From NCBI RefSeq assembly GCF_029227915.1, contig NC_079877.1:1674001-1738000 (forward strand): DNA of 64,000 nt, written 5' to 3'. Every line of letters starts with the position of its first letter. Position 1 is the stretch's first letter. The DNA comes from Hydractinia symbiolongicarpus (lineage: Eukaryota > Cnidaria > Hydrozoa > Anthoathecata > Hydractiniidae). Below the pieces are notes generated by a model. The model saw only the letters and a program-made list of their open reading frames with translations. It searched no databases and was not told the origin of the DNA. Positions 22,649 through 36,129 of the stretch are shown here, piece after piece. Made by a program: the position numbers and the translations under genes.

Positions 22649-24509
22649 ACAGTGAAACGATTGACCGTGGGAATTAATTCAACTGATTCTGGACTGTGAC
22701 CTTATAAATGTTATAAGTGAGGCAATTGCACTCCAAGAAATAACATTCTACTTAATTTGACATGATTGCTGGAACTCAGCGATTACACTGGGCGCTGTGG
22801 TTGCGCTTTATTTAAAGATTAAGATGAATAAGTCATTTTTTACTGTGGGACCAATCCTAGCCGTTAGTTTGCGCTGAAGAAATAGAGACAGCTTCAAAAA
22901 GTACATTTCATTGACTTTCTAACGGTGTCAATCCATTTGAGTTGCAACGGTTGGGTCACATATTCGTACCAACATGTATTTAGCGAAAATTTTCGGATAT
23001 TACTAGGTCGCATCGTTCTAACAGTGAAACGATTGACTGTGGGACTTAATTGAACTAACTTTGGACTTTGACCTCATAAGTGTGTTAAATGAGACAATTG
23101 GACTCCAAGAAAGAACATTCTTCTTAATTTGATATGAGTGCCGGAACTCCGCGATTACACTGGACCCTGTGGTAGCGATTGATTTAAAAATTTAAATAAG
23201 TAAGTCATTTTTACTGTGGGACCAATCCTAGCCGTTACCGCGCGCTGAAGATATAGAGACAGTTTAAAAACTCCATTTCATTGACTTTCTAACGGTGTCA
23301 ATCTGTTTGAGTTACAACGGTTGCGTCACACATTCGTACCAACATGTATTTAGTTATATTTTTCCGATATTACTAAGTTGTATCGCTTTCATCAGTGAAA
23401 CGATTGACTGTGGGACTTAGTTGAACTGATTTTGGACTTTGACCTTATAAATGTGATAAATGAGTCATTTTGACTACAATAAATGACATTTTTCTTAGTT
23501 TGACATGATTGCTGGAACTCAGCGATTACACTTGGCGCTGTGGTAACGCTTTATTTAAAGATTAAGATAAATAAGTCATTTTGTACTGTGGGACCAATCC
23601 TAGCCGTTATCGCGCGCTGAAGAAATAGAGAGAGTTTCAAAAACCACATTTCATTGACTTTCCAACGGTGTCAATCCGTTTGAGTTACAACGGTTGCGTC
23701 ACACATTCGTACCAACATGTATTTAGTGATATTTTTCCGATATTACTAAGTTGTATCGCTTTCAACAGTGAAACGATTGACTGTGGGACTTAGTTGAACT
23801 GATTTTGGACTTTGACCTTATGAATGTGATAAATGAGTCAATTTGACTACAAGAAATAACATTCTCCTTAATTTGACATGATTGCTGGAACTCAGCGATT
23901 ACACTGGGCGCTGTGGTAGCGCTTTGTTTAAAAGTTAAGATAAATAAGTCATTTATTACTGTGGAAACAATCCTAGCCGTTATCGCGCGCTGAAGAAATA
24001 GAGACAGTTACAAAAACTACATTTCATTGACATTCTAACAGTGTCAATCCGTTTGAGTTAAAACGGTTGCGTCACATATTCGTACCAACATGTATTTAGT
24101 GATTTCCTTCCGATATTACTAAAATTTATCGCTTTCAACAGTGAAACGATTGACTGTGGGACTTAGTTGAACTGATTTTGGACTTTGACCTTATAAATGT
24201 GATAAATGAGTCATTTTGACTACAAGAAATGACATTCTTCTTAGCTTGACATGATTGATGGAACTCACCCATTACACTGGCGCTGTGGTAACGCTTTATT
24301 TAAAAATTAAGATAAATAAGTCACTTTGTACTGTGGGACCAATCCTAGCCGTTATCGCGCGCTGAAGAAATAGAGACAGTTTCTAAAACTAAATTTCATT
24401 GATTTTCTAACGGTGTCAATCCGTTTGAGTTACAACGGTTGCGTCACATATTCGTACCAACATGTATTTAGTGATTTCCTTCCGATATTACTACGTTGTA
24501 TCGCTCTTA
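22649..24509 (+). repeat. HOR block R-Q-P-P-P (1861 bp, five units)
   Basis: Anchors 22649 R, 23021 Q, 23392 P, 23765 P, 24138 P. It repeats the first units of the 20104 block (ctttcatcag before the P unit in both) but ends after the gattgatggaactcaccc unit, lacking the last two P units. Private changes include taggtcgcatcg and actaaaatttatcgc. Confidence 0.82.
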
Positions 24510-25939
24510 ACAGTGAAACGATTGACCGTGGGAATTAATTCAACTGATTCTGGACTGTGACCTTATAAATGTTATAAGTGAGACAATTGGACTCCAAGAA
24601 ATAACATTCTTCTTAATTTGACATGATTGCAGGAACTCAGCGATTACACTGGGCGCTGTGGTAGCGCTTTATTTAAAAATTAAGATAAATAAGTCATTTT
24701 TTACTGTGGGACCAATCCTGCCGTTAGTTCGCGCTGAAGAAAAAGAGACAGCTTCAAAAAGTACATTTCATTGACTTTCTAACAATGTCAATCCGTTTGA
24801 GTTACAACGGTTGGGTCACATATTCGTACCAACATGTATTTAGCGATATTTTTCGGATATTAATAGGTTGCATCGCTTCTAACAGTGAAACGATTGACTG
24901 TGGGACTTAATTGAACTAACTTTGGACTGTGACATCATAAGTGTGATAAATGAGACAATTGGACTCCAAGAAAGAACATTCTTCTTAATTTGACATGATT
25001 GCCGGAACTCAGCAATTACACTGAACACCCTGTGGTAGCGATTCATTTAAAAATTTAGATAAATAAATCATTTTTACTGTTCAAACAATCCTAGCCGTTA
25101 GCGCGCGCTGAAGATATAGAGACAGTTTCAAAAACTCCATTTCATTGATTTTCTAACGATGTCAATCCGCTTGACTTACAACGGTTGCGTCACACATTCG
25201 TACCAACATGTATTTAGTGATTTTTTTCCGATATTACTAAGTTGTACCGCTTTCAACAGTGAAACGATTGACTGTTGGACTTATTTGAACTGATTTTGGA
25301 CTTTGACCTTATAAATGTGATAAATGAGTCATTTTGACTACGAGAAATGATATTCTTCTTAATTTGACATGATTGCTGGAACTCAGCGATTACACTGGGC
25401 GCTGTGGTAAGGCTTTATTTAAAAATTAAGATAAATAAGTCATTTTATACTGTGGGACCAATCCTAGCCATTATCCCGCGCTGAAGAAATAGAGACAGTT
25501 TCTAAAACTAAATTTCATTGATTTTCTAACGGTGTCTATCCGTTTGAGTTACAACGGTTGCGTCACACATTTGCACCAACATGTATTTAGTGATTTTTTT
25601 CCGATATTACTAAGTTGTATCGCATTCAACAGTGAAACGATTGACTGTGGGACTTAGTTGAACTGATTTTGGACTTTGACCTTATAAATGTGATAAATGA
25701 GTCATTTCGACTACAAGAAATGATATTCTTCTTAATTTGACATGATTGCTGGAACTCAGCGATTACACTGGGCGCTAGCCGTTATCGCGCGCTGAAGAAA
25801 TAGAGACAGTTTCTAAAACTAAATTTCATTGATTTTCTAACGGTGTCAATCCGTTTGAGTTACAACGGTTGCGTCACATATTTGTACCAACATGTATTTA
25901 GTGATTTCCTTCCGATATTACTAAGTTGTATCGCTGTTA
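24510..25939 (+). repeat. HOR block R-Q-P-Pdel (1430 bp, four units)
   Basis: Anchors 24510 R, 24882 Q, 25256 P, 25629 P with the same 62-bp deletion as at 22338. The R unit has accaatcctgccgtt (two bases lost) and cgctgaagaaaaagag. The Q unit has gaacaccctgtggtagcga. The deletion unit and the following R lie 3291 bp from their counterparts at 22338 and 22649. Confidence 0.82.
25629..25939 (+). repeat. 311-bp P unit with the same 62-bp deletion, copy 2
   Basis: Same junction (gggcgctagccgttatcg at about 25771) and same 311-bp length as the 22338 unit, 3291 bp away, and again followed by an R unit with gctgttaacag. An identical breakpoint and identical neighbours mean the deletion arose once and was copied with its HOR. 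Confidence 0.88.
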
Positions 25940-27059
25940 ACAGTGAAACGATTGACCGTGGGAATTAATTCAACTGATTCTGGACTGTGACCTTATAAAT
26001 GTTATAAGTGAGACAATTGGACTCCAAGAAATAACATTCTTCTTAATTTGACATGATTGCTGGAACTCAGCCATTACACTGGGCGCTGTGGTAGCGCTTT
26101 ATTTAAAAATTAAGATAAATAAGTCATTTTTTACTGTGGGACCAATCCTAGCCGTTAGTTCGCGCTGAAGAAAAAGAGACAGCTTCAAAAAGTACATTTC
26201 ATTGACTTTCTAACAATGTCAATCCGTTTGAGTTACAACGGTTGGGTCACATATTCGTACCAACATGTATTTAGCGATATTTTTCGGATATTACTATGTT
26301 GCATCGCTTCTAACAGTGAAACGATTGACTGTGGGACTTAATTGAACTAAATTTGGACTGTGACATCATAAGTGTGATAAATGAGACAATTGGACTCCAA
26401 GAAAGAACATTCTTTTTAATTTGACATGATTGCCGGAACTCAGCAATTACACTGAACACCCTGTGGTAGCGATTCATTTAAAAATTTAGATAAATAAGTC
26501 ATTTTTACTGTGGGAACAATCCTAGCCGTTAGCGCGCGCTGAAGATATAGACACAGTTTCAAAAACTCCATTTCATTGATTTTCTAACGATGTCAATCCG
26601 CTTGACTTACAACGGTTGCGTCACACATTCGTACCAACATGTATTTAGTGATTTTTTTCCGATATTACTAAGTTGTATCGCTTTCAACAGTGAAACGATT
26701 GACTGTGGGATTTAATTGAACTGATTTTGGACTTTGACCTTATAAATGTGATAAATGAGTCATTTTGACTACAAGAAATGATATTCTTCTTAATTTGACA
26801 TGATTGCTGGAACTCAGCGATTACACTGGGCGCTGTGGTAAGGCTTTATTTAAAAATTAAGATAAATAAGTCATTTTTTACTGTGGGACCAATCCTAGCC
26901 GTTATCGCGCGCTGAAGAAATAGAGACAGTTTCTAAAATTAAATTTCATTGATTTTCTAACGGTGTCAATCCGTTTGAGTTACAACGGTTGCGTCACGCA
27001 TTCGTACCAACATGTATTTAGTGATTTTTTTCCGATATTACTAAGTTGTATCGCTTTCA
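25940..27059 (+). repeat. R-Q-P block, last of the R series
   Basis: Anchors 25940 R, 26313 Q, 26687 P. The R and Q units match those at 24510 and 24882 closely (cgctgaagaaaaagag, gaacaccctgtggtagcga). R-headed units do not occur further downstream, so this ends the R-Q-P sub-domain. Confidence 0.8.
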
Positions 27060-28923
27060 ACAGTGAAACGATTGACTGTGGGCCTTAATTGAAGTGATTT
27101 TGGACTTTGACCTTATAAATGAGATAAATGAGTCATTTTGACTACAAGAAATGATATTCTTCTTAATTTGACATGATTGCTGGAACTCAGCGATTACACT
27201 GGGCGCTGTGGTAGCGCTTTGTTTAAAAGTTAAGATAAATAAGTCATTTATTACTGTGGCAACAATCCTAGCCGTTATCGCGCGCTGAAGAAGTAGAGAC
27301 AGTTTCAAAAACTACATTTCATTGACTTTCTAACGGTGTCAATCCGTTTGAGTTACAACGGTTGCGTCACATATTCGTACCAACATGTATTTAGCGAAAG
27401 TATTCGGATATTACTAGGTTGCATCGCTTTTAACTACGAAACGTTTGACTGTGCGACTTAATTGAACTGATTTTTGACTTTCACCTTATAAATGTTATAA
27501 GTGAGAGAATTGGACTCCAAGAAATAACATTCTTCTTAATTTGACATGATTGCTGGAACTCAGCAATTACACTGGGCGCTGTGGTAGCGCTTTATTTAAA
27601 AATTAAGATAAATAAGTCATTTTTTACTGTGGGACCAATCCTAGCCGTTAGTTCGCGCTGAAGAAAAGGAGACAGCTTCAAAAAGTACATTTCATTGACT
27701 TTCTAACGGTGTCAATCCGTTTGAGTTACAACGGTTGGGTCACATATTCGTACCAACATGTATTTAGTGATTTTCTTCAGATATTACTAGGTTGCATCGC
27801 TTTTAACTGTGAAACGTTTGACTGTGCGACTTAATTGAATTGCTTTTGGACTTTGACCTTATATGTGTTATAAGTGAGACAATTGGACTCCAAGAAAGAA
27901 CATTCTTCTTAATTTGATATGAGTGTCGGAACTCCGCGATTACACTGGACCCTTTGGTTGCGATTCATTTAAAAATTTAAATAAATAAGTCATTTTTACT
28001 GTGGGACCAATCCTAGCCGTTAGCGCGCGCTGAAGATATAGAGACAGTTTCAAAAACTCCATTTCATTGACTTTCTAACGGTGTCAATCCGTTTGAGTTA
28101 CAACCGTTGCGTCACACATTCGTACCAACATGTATTTAGTGATATTTTTCCGATATTACTAAGTTGTATCGCTTTCAGCAGTGAAACGATTGACTGTGGG
28201 ACTTAGTTGAACTGATTTTGGACTTTGACCTTATAAATGTGATAAATGAGTTATTTTGACTACAAGAAATGACATTCTTCTTGGTTTGACATGATTGCTG
28301 GAACTCAGCGATTACACTTGGCGCTGTGGTAACGCTTTATTTAAAGATTACGATAAATAAGTCATTTTGTACTGTGGGACCAATCCTAGCCGTTATCGCG
28401 CGCTGAAGAAATAGAGACAGTTTCGAAAACTACATTTCATTGACTTTCTAACGGTGTCAATCCGTTTGAGTTACAACGGTTGCGTCACACATTCGTACCA
28501 ACATGTATTTAGTGATATTTTTCCGATATTACTAAGTTGTATCGCTTTCAACAGTGAAACGATTGACTGTGGGACTCAGTTGAACTGATTTTGGACTTTG
28601 ACCTTATAAATGTGATAAATGAGTCATTTTGACTACAAGAAATGACATTCTTCTTAGTTTGTCATGATTGCTGGAACTCAGCGATTACACTTGGCGCTGT
28701 GGTAACGCTTTATTTAAAGATTAAGATAAATAAGTCATTTTGTACTGTGGGACCAATCCTAGCCGTTATCGCGCGCTGAAGAAATAGAGACAGTTTCAAA
28801 AACTACATTTCATTGATTTCTTGGCGGTATAATTCCGTTTGAGTTACAACGGTTGCGTCACACATTCGTACCAACATGTATTTAGTGATTTTTTTCCGAT
28901 ATTACTAAGTTGTATCGCTTTCA
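27060..28923 (+). repeat. Block X copy 1: P-S-S'-P-P
   Basis: Anchors 27060 P, 27433 S, 27806 S', 28178 P, 28551 P. It recurs at 38862-40725 at a constant offset of 11,802 bp. Shared private marks are gaattgcttttggactttga, gagtgtcg with ccctttggttgcgatt, gattacgataaataag, agtttcgaaaac and ttagtttgtcatgattg. The 28178 unit begins with gcagtgaaac. Confidence 0.84.
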
Positions 28924-30416
28924 ACAGTGAAACGATTGACTGTGGGACTTATTTGAACTGATTTTGGACTTTGACCTTATAAATGTGATAAATGAGTCAT
29001 TTTGACTACAAGAAATGATATTCTTCTTAATTTGACATGATTGCTGGAACTCAGCGGTTACACTGGGCGCTGTGGTAGCGCTTTGTTTAAAAGTTAAGAT
29101 AAATAAGTCATTTATTACTGTGGAAACAATCCTAGCCGTTATCGCGCGCTAAAGAAGTAGAGACAGTTTCAAAAACTACATTTCATTGACTTTCTAACGG
29201 TGTCAATCCGTTTGAGTTACAACGGTTGCGTCACACATTCGTACCAACATGTATTTAGTGATTTCCTTCCGATATTACTGAGTTGTATCGCTTTCAACTG
29301 TGAAACGTTTGACTGTGCGACTTAATTGAACTGATTTTGGACTTTCACCTTATAAATGTTATAAGTGAGACAATTGGACTCCAAGAAATAACATTCTTCT
29401 TAATTTGACATGATTGCTGGAACTCAGCGATTACACTGGGCGCTGTGGTAGCGCTTTATTTAAAAATTAAGATAAATAAGTCATTTTTTACTGTGGGACC
29501 AATCCTAGCCGTTAGTTTGCGCTGAAGAAAAAGAGACAGCTTCAAAAAGTACATTTCATTGACTTTCTAACGGTGTCAATCCGTTTGAGTTACAACGGTT
29601 GGGTCACATATTCGTACCAACATGTATTTAGCGATATTTTTCTGATAATACTAGGCTGCATCGCTTCTAACAGTGAAACGATTGACTGTGGGACTTAATT
29701 GAACTAACTTTGAACTGTGACCTCATAAGTGTGATAAATGAGACAATTGGACTCCAAGAAAGAACATTCTCCTTAATTTGAAATGATTGCCGGACTTCAG
29801 CAAATACACTGAACACCCTGTGGTAGCGATTCATTTAAAAATTTAGATAAATAAGTCATTTTTACTGTGGGAACAATCCTAGCCGTTAGCGCGCGCTGAA
29901 GGTATAGAGACAGTTTCAAAAACTCCATTTCATTGATTTTCTAACGGTGTCAATCCGCTTGACTTACAACGGTTGCGTCACACATTCGTACCAACATGTA
30001 TTTAGTGATTTTTTTCCGATATTACTAAGTTGTATCGCTTTCAACAGTGAAACGATTGACTGTGGGACTTAATTGAACTGATTTTGGACTTTGACCTTAT
30101 AAATGTGATAAATGAGTCATTTTGACTACAAGAAATGATATTCTCCTTAATTTGACATGATTGCTGGAACTCAGCGATTACACTGGGCGCTGTGGTAGCG
30201 CTTTGTTTAAAAGTTAAGATAAATAAGTCATTTATTACTGTGGAAGCAATCCTAGCCGTTATCGCGCGCTGAAGAAGTAGAGACAGTTTCTAAAACTAAA
30301 TTTCATTGATTTTCTAACGGTGTCAATCCGTTTGAGTTACAACGGTTGCGTCACACATTCGTACTAACATGTATTTAGTGATTTTTTTCCGATATTACAA
30401 AGTTGTATCGCTTTCA
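28924..30416 (+). repeat. P-S-Q-P block, S and Q units absent from the downstream copy
   Basis: Anchors 28924 P, 29297 S, 29670 Q, 30044 P. In the related segment at 38.9-41.8 kb, the P at 41098 is followed directly by the P at 41471, so the S and Q units here have no counterpart. That segment instead has an extra T unit at 40726. Two losses and one gain explain the change of offset from 11,802 to about 11,427 bp. Confidence 0.78.
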
Positions 30417-33400
30417 ACAATGAAACGATTGACTGTGGGACTTAATTGAACTGATTGTGGACTTTGACCTTATAAATGAGATAAATGAGTCATTTTGACT
30501 ACAAGAAATGATATTCTCCTTAATTTGACATGATTGCTGGAACTCAGCGATTACACTGGGCGCTGTGGTAGCGCTTTGTTTAAAAGTTAAGATAAATAAG
30601 TCATTTATTACTGTGGAAGCAATCCTAGCCGTTATCGCGCGCTGAAGAAGTAGACACAGTTTCTAAAACTAAATTTCATTGATTTTCTAACGGTGTCAAT
30701 CCGTTTGAGTTACAACGGTTGCGTCACACATTCGTACTAACATGTATTTAGTGATTTTTTTCCGATATTACAAAGTTGTATCGCTTTCAACAATGAAACG
30801 ATTGACTGTGGGACTTAATTGAACTGATTTTGGACTTTGACCTTATAAATGAGATAAATGAGTCATTTTGACTACAAGAAATGATATTCTCCTTAATTTG
30901 ACATGATTGCTGGAACTCAGCGATTACACTGGGCGCTGTGGTAGCGCTTTGTTTAAAAGTTAAGATAAATAAGTCCTTTATTACTGTGGAAACAATCCTA
31001 GCCGTTATCGCGCGCTGAAGAAGTAGAGACAGTTTTAAAAACTACATTTCATTGACTTTCTAACGGCGTCAATCCGTTTGAGTTACAACGGTTGCGTCAC
31101 ATATTCGTACCAACATGTATTTAGTGATTTCCTTCCGATATTACTAAGTTGTATCGCTTATAACAGTGAAACGATTGACCGTGGGAATTAATTCAACTGA
31201 TTCTGGACTGTGACCTTATAAATTTGATTAATGCGCCAATTGGTCTCCAAGGAATAACGTTCCTCTTAATTTGATATGATTGCTGGAATTTAGCGGTTAC
31301 ATTAGGCTCTGCGGTAGCGCTTTATTTAAAAATTTAGATAAATAAGATTTTCCTACTGTGGGACCAATCCTGGCCGTTAGCACGCGCTGATGAAATAAAG
31401 ACATTCTCAAAAACTACATTTCATTGATTTCTTGGCGGTATAAATCCGTTTGAGTTACAACGGTTGCGTCACATATTCGTATCAACATGTATTTAGCGAA
31501 AGTATTCGGATATTACTAGGTTGCATCGCTTTTAACTGTGAAACGTTTGACTGTGCGACTTAATTGAACTGATTTTGGACTTTGACCTTATAAATGTTAT
31601 AAGTGAGACAATTGGACTCCAAGAAATAACATTCTTCTTAATTTGACATGATTGCTGGAACTCAGCGGTTACACTGGGCGCTGTGGTAAGGCTTTATTTA
31701 AAAATTAAGATAAATAAGTCATTTTTTACTGTGGGACCAATCCTAGCCGTTATCGCGCGCAGAAGAATTAGAGACAGTTTCTAAAACTAAATTTCACTGA
31801 TTTTCTAACGGTGTCAATCCGTTTGAGTTACAACGGTTGGGTCACACATTCGTACCAACATGTATTTAGTGATTTTTTCCGATATTACTAAGTTGTATCG
31901 CTTTTAACAGTGAAACGATTGACTGTGGGAATTCTTTGAACTGATTCAGGACTGTGATCTTATAAATGTGATAAATGAGGCAATAGGTCTCCAAGGAATA
32001 ACATTCTTCTTAATTTGACATGATTGCTGGAATTCAGCGATTACATTAGGCTCTGTGGTTGCGCTTTTTTAAAAATTTTGATAATAAAGTCATTTTTTAC
32101 TGTGGGACCAATCCTAGCCGTTAGTTCGCGCTAAAGAAATAGAGACAGCTTCAAAAAGTACATTTCATTGACTTTCTAACGGTGTCAATCCGTTTGAGTT
32201 ACAACGGTTGGGTCACATATTCGTACCAACATGTATTTAGTCATTTTTTCCCGATATTACTAAGTTGTATCGCTTTCAGCAGTGAAACGATTGACTGTGG
32301 GACTTAGATGAACTGATTTTTGACTTTGACCTTATAAATGTGATAATTGCGTCATTTTGACTACAAGAAATGATATTCTTCTTAATTTGACATGATTGCT
32401 GGAACTCAGCGATTACACTGGGCGCTGTGGTAAGGCTTTATTTAAAAATTAAGATAAATAAGTCACTTTTTACTGTGGGACCAATCCTAGCCGTTATCGC
32501 ACGCTGAAGAAATAGAGACATTTTCAAAAACTAAATTTCATTGATTTTCTAACGGTGTCAATCCGTTTGAGTTACAACGGTTGCGTCACACATCCGTACC
32601 AACATGTATTTAGTGATTTTTTTCCGATATTACTAAGTTGTATCGCTTTCAACAGTGAAACGATTGACTGTGGGACTTAATTGAACTAACTTTGGACTGT
32701 GACCTCATAAGTGTGATAAATGAGACAATTGGACTCCAAGAAAGAACATTCTTCTTAATTTGACATGATTGCCGGAACTCAGCAATTACACTGAACACCC
32801 TGTGGTAGCGATTCATTTAAAAATTTAGATAAATAAGTCATTCTTACTGTGGGACCAATCCTAACCGTTAGCGCGCGCTGAAGATATAGAGACAGTTTCA
32901 AAAACTCCGTTTCATTGATTTTCTAACGGTGTCAATCCGCTTGACTTACAACGGTTGCGTCACACATTCGTACCAACATGTATTTAGTGATTTTTTTCCG
33001 ATATTACTAAGTTGTATCGCTTTCCACAGTGAAACGATTGACTGTGGGACTTAATTAAACTGATTTTGGACTTTGACCTTATAAATATGATAAATGAGTC
33101 ATTTTGACTACAAGAAATGATATTCTTCTTAATTTGACATGATTGCTGGAACTCAGCGATTACACTGGGCGCTGTGGTAAGGCTTTATTTAAAAATTAAG
33201 ATAAATAAGTCATTTTTTACTGTAGGACCAATCCTAGCCGTTATCGCGCGCTGAAGAAGTAGAGAGAGTTTCAAAAACTACATTTCATTGACTTTCTAAC
33301 GGTGTCAATCCGTTTGAGTTACAACGGTTGGGTCACATATTCGTACCAACATGTATTTAGTGATTTCCTTCCGATATTACTAAGTTGTATCGCTTTTAAC

Positions 33401-34890
33401 AGTGAAACGATTGACCGTGGAAAATAATTTAACTGATTCTGGACTGTGACCTCATAAGTGTGATAAATGAGACAATTGGACTCCAAGAAAGAACATTCTT
33501 CTTAATTTGACATGATTGCCGGAACTCAGCAATTACACTGAACACCCTGTGGTAGCGATTCATTTAAAAATTTAGATAAATAAGTCATTTTTACTGTGGG
33601 ACCAATCCTAGCCGTTAGCGCGCGCTGAAGATATAGAGACAGTTTCAAAAACTCCATTTCATTGATTTTCTAACGGTGTCAATCCGCTTGACTTAAAACG
33701 GTTGCGTCACACATTCGTACCAACATGTATTTAGTGATTTTTTTCCGATATTACTAAGTTGTATCGCTTTCCACAGTGAAACGATTGACTGTGGGACTTA
33801 ATTAAACTGATTTTGGACTTTGACCTTATAAATATGATAAATGAGTCATTTTGACTACAAGAAATGATATTCTTCTTAATTTGACATGATTGCTGGAACT
33901 CAGCGATTACACTGGGCGCTGTGGTAAGGCTTTATTTAAAAATTAAGATAAATAAGTCATTTTTTACTGTAGGACCAATCCTAGCCGTTATCGCGCGCTG
34001 AAGAAGTAGAGACAGTTTCAAAAACTACATTTCATTGACTTTCTAACGGTGTCAATCCGTTTGAGTTACAACGGTTGCGTCACATATTCGTACCAACATG
34101 TATTTAGTGATTTCCTTCCGATATTACTAAGTTGTATCGCTTTTAACAGTGAAACGATTGACCGTGGGAATTAATTTAACTGATTCTGGACTGTGACCTT
34201 ATAAAAGTGATTAATGCTCCAATTGGTCTCCAAGGAATAACATTCTTCTTAATTTGATATGATTGCTGGAATTTAGCGGTTACATTAGGCTCTGCGGTAG
34301 CGCTTTATTTAAAAATTTAGATAAATAAGATTTTCCTACTGTGGGACCAATCCTGGCCGTTAGCACGCGCTGAAGAAAAAAAGACATTCTCAAAAACTAC
34401 ATTTCATTGATTTCTTGACGGTATAATTCCGTTTGAGTTACAACGGTTGCGTCACATATTCGTACCAACATGTGTTTAGCGAAAGTATTCGGATATCACT
34501 AGGTTGCATCGCTTTTAACTGTGAAACGTTTGACTGTGCGACTTAATTGAACTGATTTTTGACTTTGACCTTATAAATGTTATAAGTGAGACAATTGGAC
34601 TCCAAGAAATAACATTCTTCTTAATTTGACATGATTGCTGGAACTCAGCGATTACACTGGGCGCTGTGGTAGCGCTTTATTTTAAAATTAAGATAAATAA
34701 GTCATTTTTTACTGCGGGACCAATCCTAGCCGTTAGTTCGCGCTAAAGAAATAGAGACAGCTTCAAAAAGTAAATTTCAGTGACTTTCTAACGGTGTCAA
34801 TGCGTTTGAGTTACAACGGTTGCGTCACATATTCGTACCAACATGTATTTAGTGATTTTTTTCCGATATTACTAAGTTGTATCGCTTTTA
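30417..34890 (+). repeat. Block Y copy 1: twelve units, 4474 bp
   Basis: Order P P T S U P Q P V P T S with anchors 30417, 30790, 31163, 31535, 31907, 32279, 32652, 33026, 33399, 33773, 34146, 34518. It recurs at 41844 and 47066. This copy lacks variants shared by the other two: it has gaactgatttttgac where they have gaactgatgtttgac, and tggtagcgattcattt where they mostly have tggtagccattcattt. It is therefore the outlier. It contains two P-containing dimers (Q-P at 32652, V-P at 33399). Confidence 0.85.
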
Positions 34891-36129
34891 ACAGTGAAAC
34901 GATTGACAGTGGGAATTAATTCAGCTGATTCTCGACTGTGACCTTATAAATGTGATTAATGCGCCAATGGATCTCCAAGGAATAACATTCTTCTTAATTT
35001 GACATGATTGCTGGAATTCAGCGATTACATTAGGCTCTGTGGTAGCGCTTTTTTAAAAATTTAGATAAATAAGTCATTTTTTACTGTGGGACCAATCCTA
35101 GCCGTTAGTTCGCGCTGAAGAAATAGAGACAGCTTCAAAAAGTACATTTCATTGACTTTCTAACGGTGTCAATCCGTTTGAGTTACAACGGTTGGTTCAC
35201 ATATTCGTACCAACATGTATTTAGCGAAAGTATTCGGATATTACTAGGTTACATCGCTTCTAACAGTGAAACGATTGACTGTGGGACTTAATTGAACTAA
35301 CTTTGGACTGTGACTTCATAAGTGTGATAAATGAGACAATTGGACTCCAAGAAAAAACATTCTTCTTAATTTGACATGATTGCCGGAACTCAGCGATTTC
35401 ACTGGACCCTGTGGTAGCAATTCATTTAAAAAGTTAGATAAATAAGTCATTTTTACTGTGGGACCAATCCTAGCCGTTAGCGCGCGCTGAAGATATAGAG
35501 ACAGTTTCAGAAACTCCATTTCATTGTCTTTCTAACGGTGTCAATCTGTTTGAGTTACAACAGTTGCGTCACATATTCGTACCAAAATGTATTTAGTGAT
35601 TTTCTTCGGATATTACTTTTACTTACAGTTTCTAAAACCAAATTTCATTGATTTTCTAACGCTGTCAATCCGTTTGAGTTACAACGGTTGCGTCACACAT
35701 TCGTGCCAACATGTATTTATTGATTTTTTTACGATATTACTAAGTTGTATCGCTTTCAACAGTGAAACGATTGACTGTGGGAATTAATTCAACTGATTCT
35801 GGACTGTGACCTTATAAATGTGATTAATGCGCCAATTGGTCTCCAAGGAATAACATTCCTCTTAATTTGATATGATTCCTGGAATTCAGCGGTTACATTA
35901 GGCTCTGCGGTAGCGCTTTATTTAAAAATTTAGATAAATAAGATTTTCCTACTGTGGGACTAATCCCGGCGTTAGCACGCGCTGAAGAAATAAAGACATT
36001 CTCAAAAACTACATTTCATTGATTTCTTGGCGGTATAATTCCGTTTGAGTTACAACGGTTGCGTCACATATTCGTACCAACATGTATTTAGCGATATTTT
36101 TCTGATATTACTAGGTTGTATCGCTTTCA
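34891..36129 (+). repeat. W/U - Q - truncated 124-bp unit - T block
   Basis: Anchors 34891 W/U, 35263 Q, 35759 T, with a 124-bp truncated unit at 35519-35642. The part from about 35115 to 36110 recurs at 58835-59830 at offset 23,719 with few differences (taatcccggcgttagc here, taatcccggccgttagc there). It carries ggttggttcacat and taggttacatcgcttc. Confidence 0.82.
35519..35642 (+). repeat. 124-bp truncated unit, copy 1
   Basis: Between two 'tttcattg' landmarks only 124 bp remain instead of about 372. The unit runs normally to ttcttcggatattact, then reads tttacttacagtttctaaaa and re-enters the monomer at the acagtttc landmark. About 249 bp are missing, including the anchor. The stretch 'tttactt' fits neither flank fully and may be filler or a second micro-joint to the tttttactg region. 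Confidence 0.87.

Noticed and set aside
27057-27308. Minus-strand open frame of 83 codons, repeated at 37740, 38859, 60218 and 61459 (shorter at 47063)
   Set aside because: It always lies at the same phase of P units (end 3 bp before the anchor). Sibling P units lose its start or gain stops, and it has no recognisable domain. It is a by-product of the satellite.
35587-35787. Plus-strand open frames of 66-82 codons at 35587, 37199, 59257 and 62160
   Set aside because: They run across the 124-bp truncated-unit joint and exist only because that deletion removes stop codons. No ribosome-site, splice or domain evidence supports a gene.
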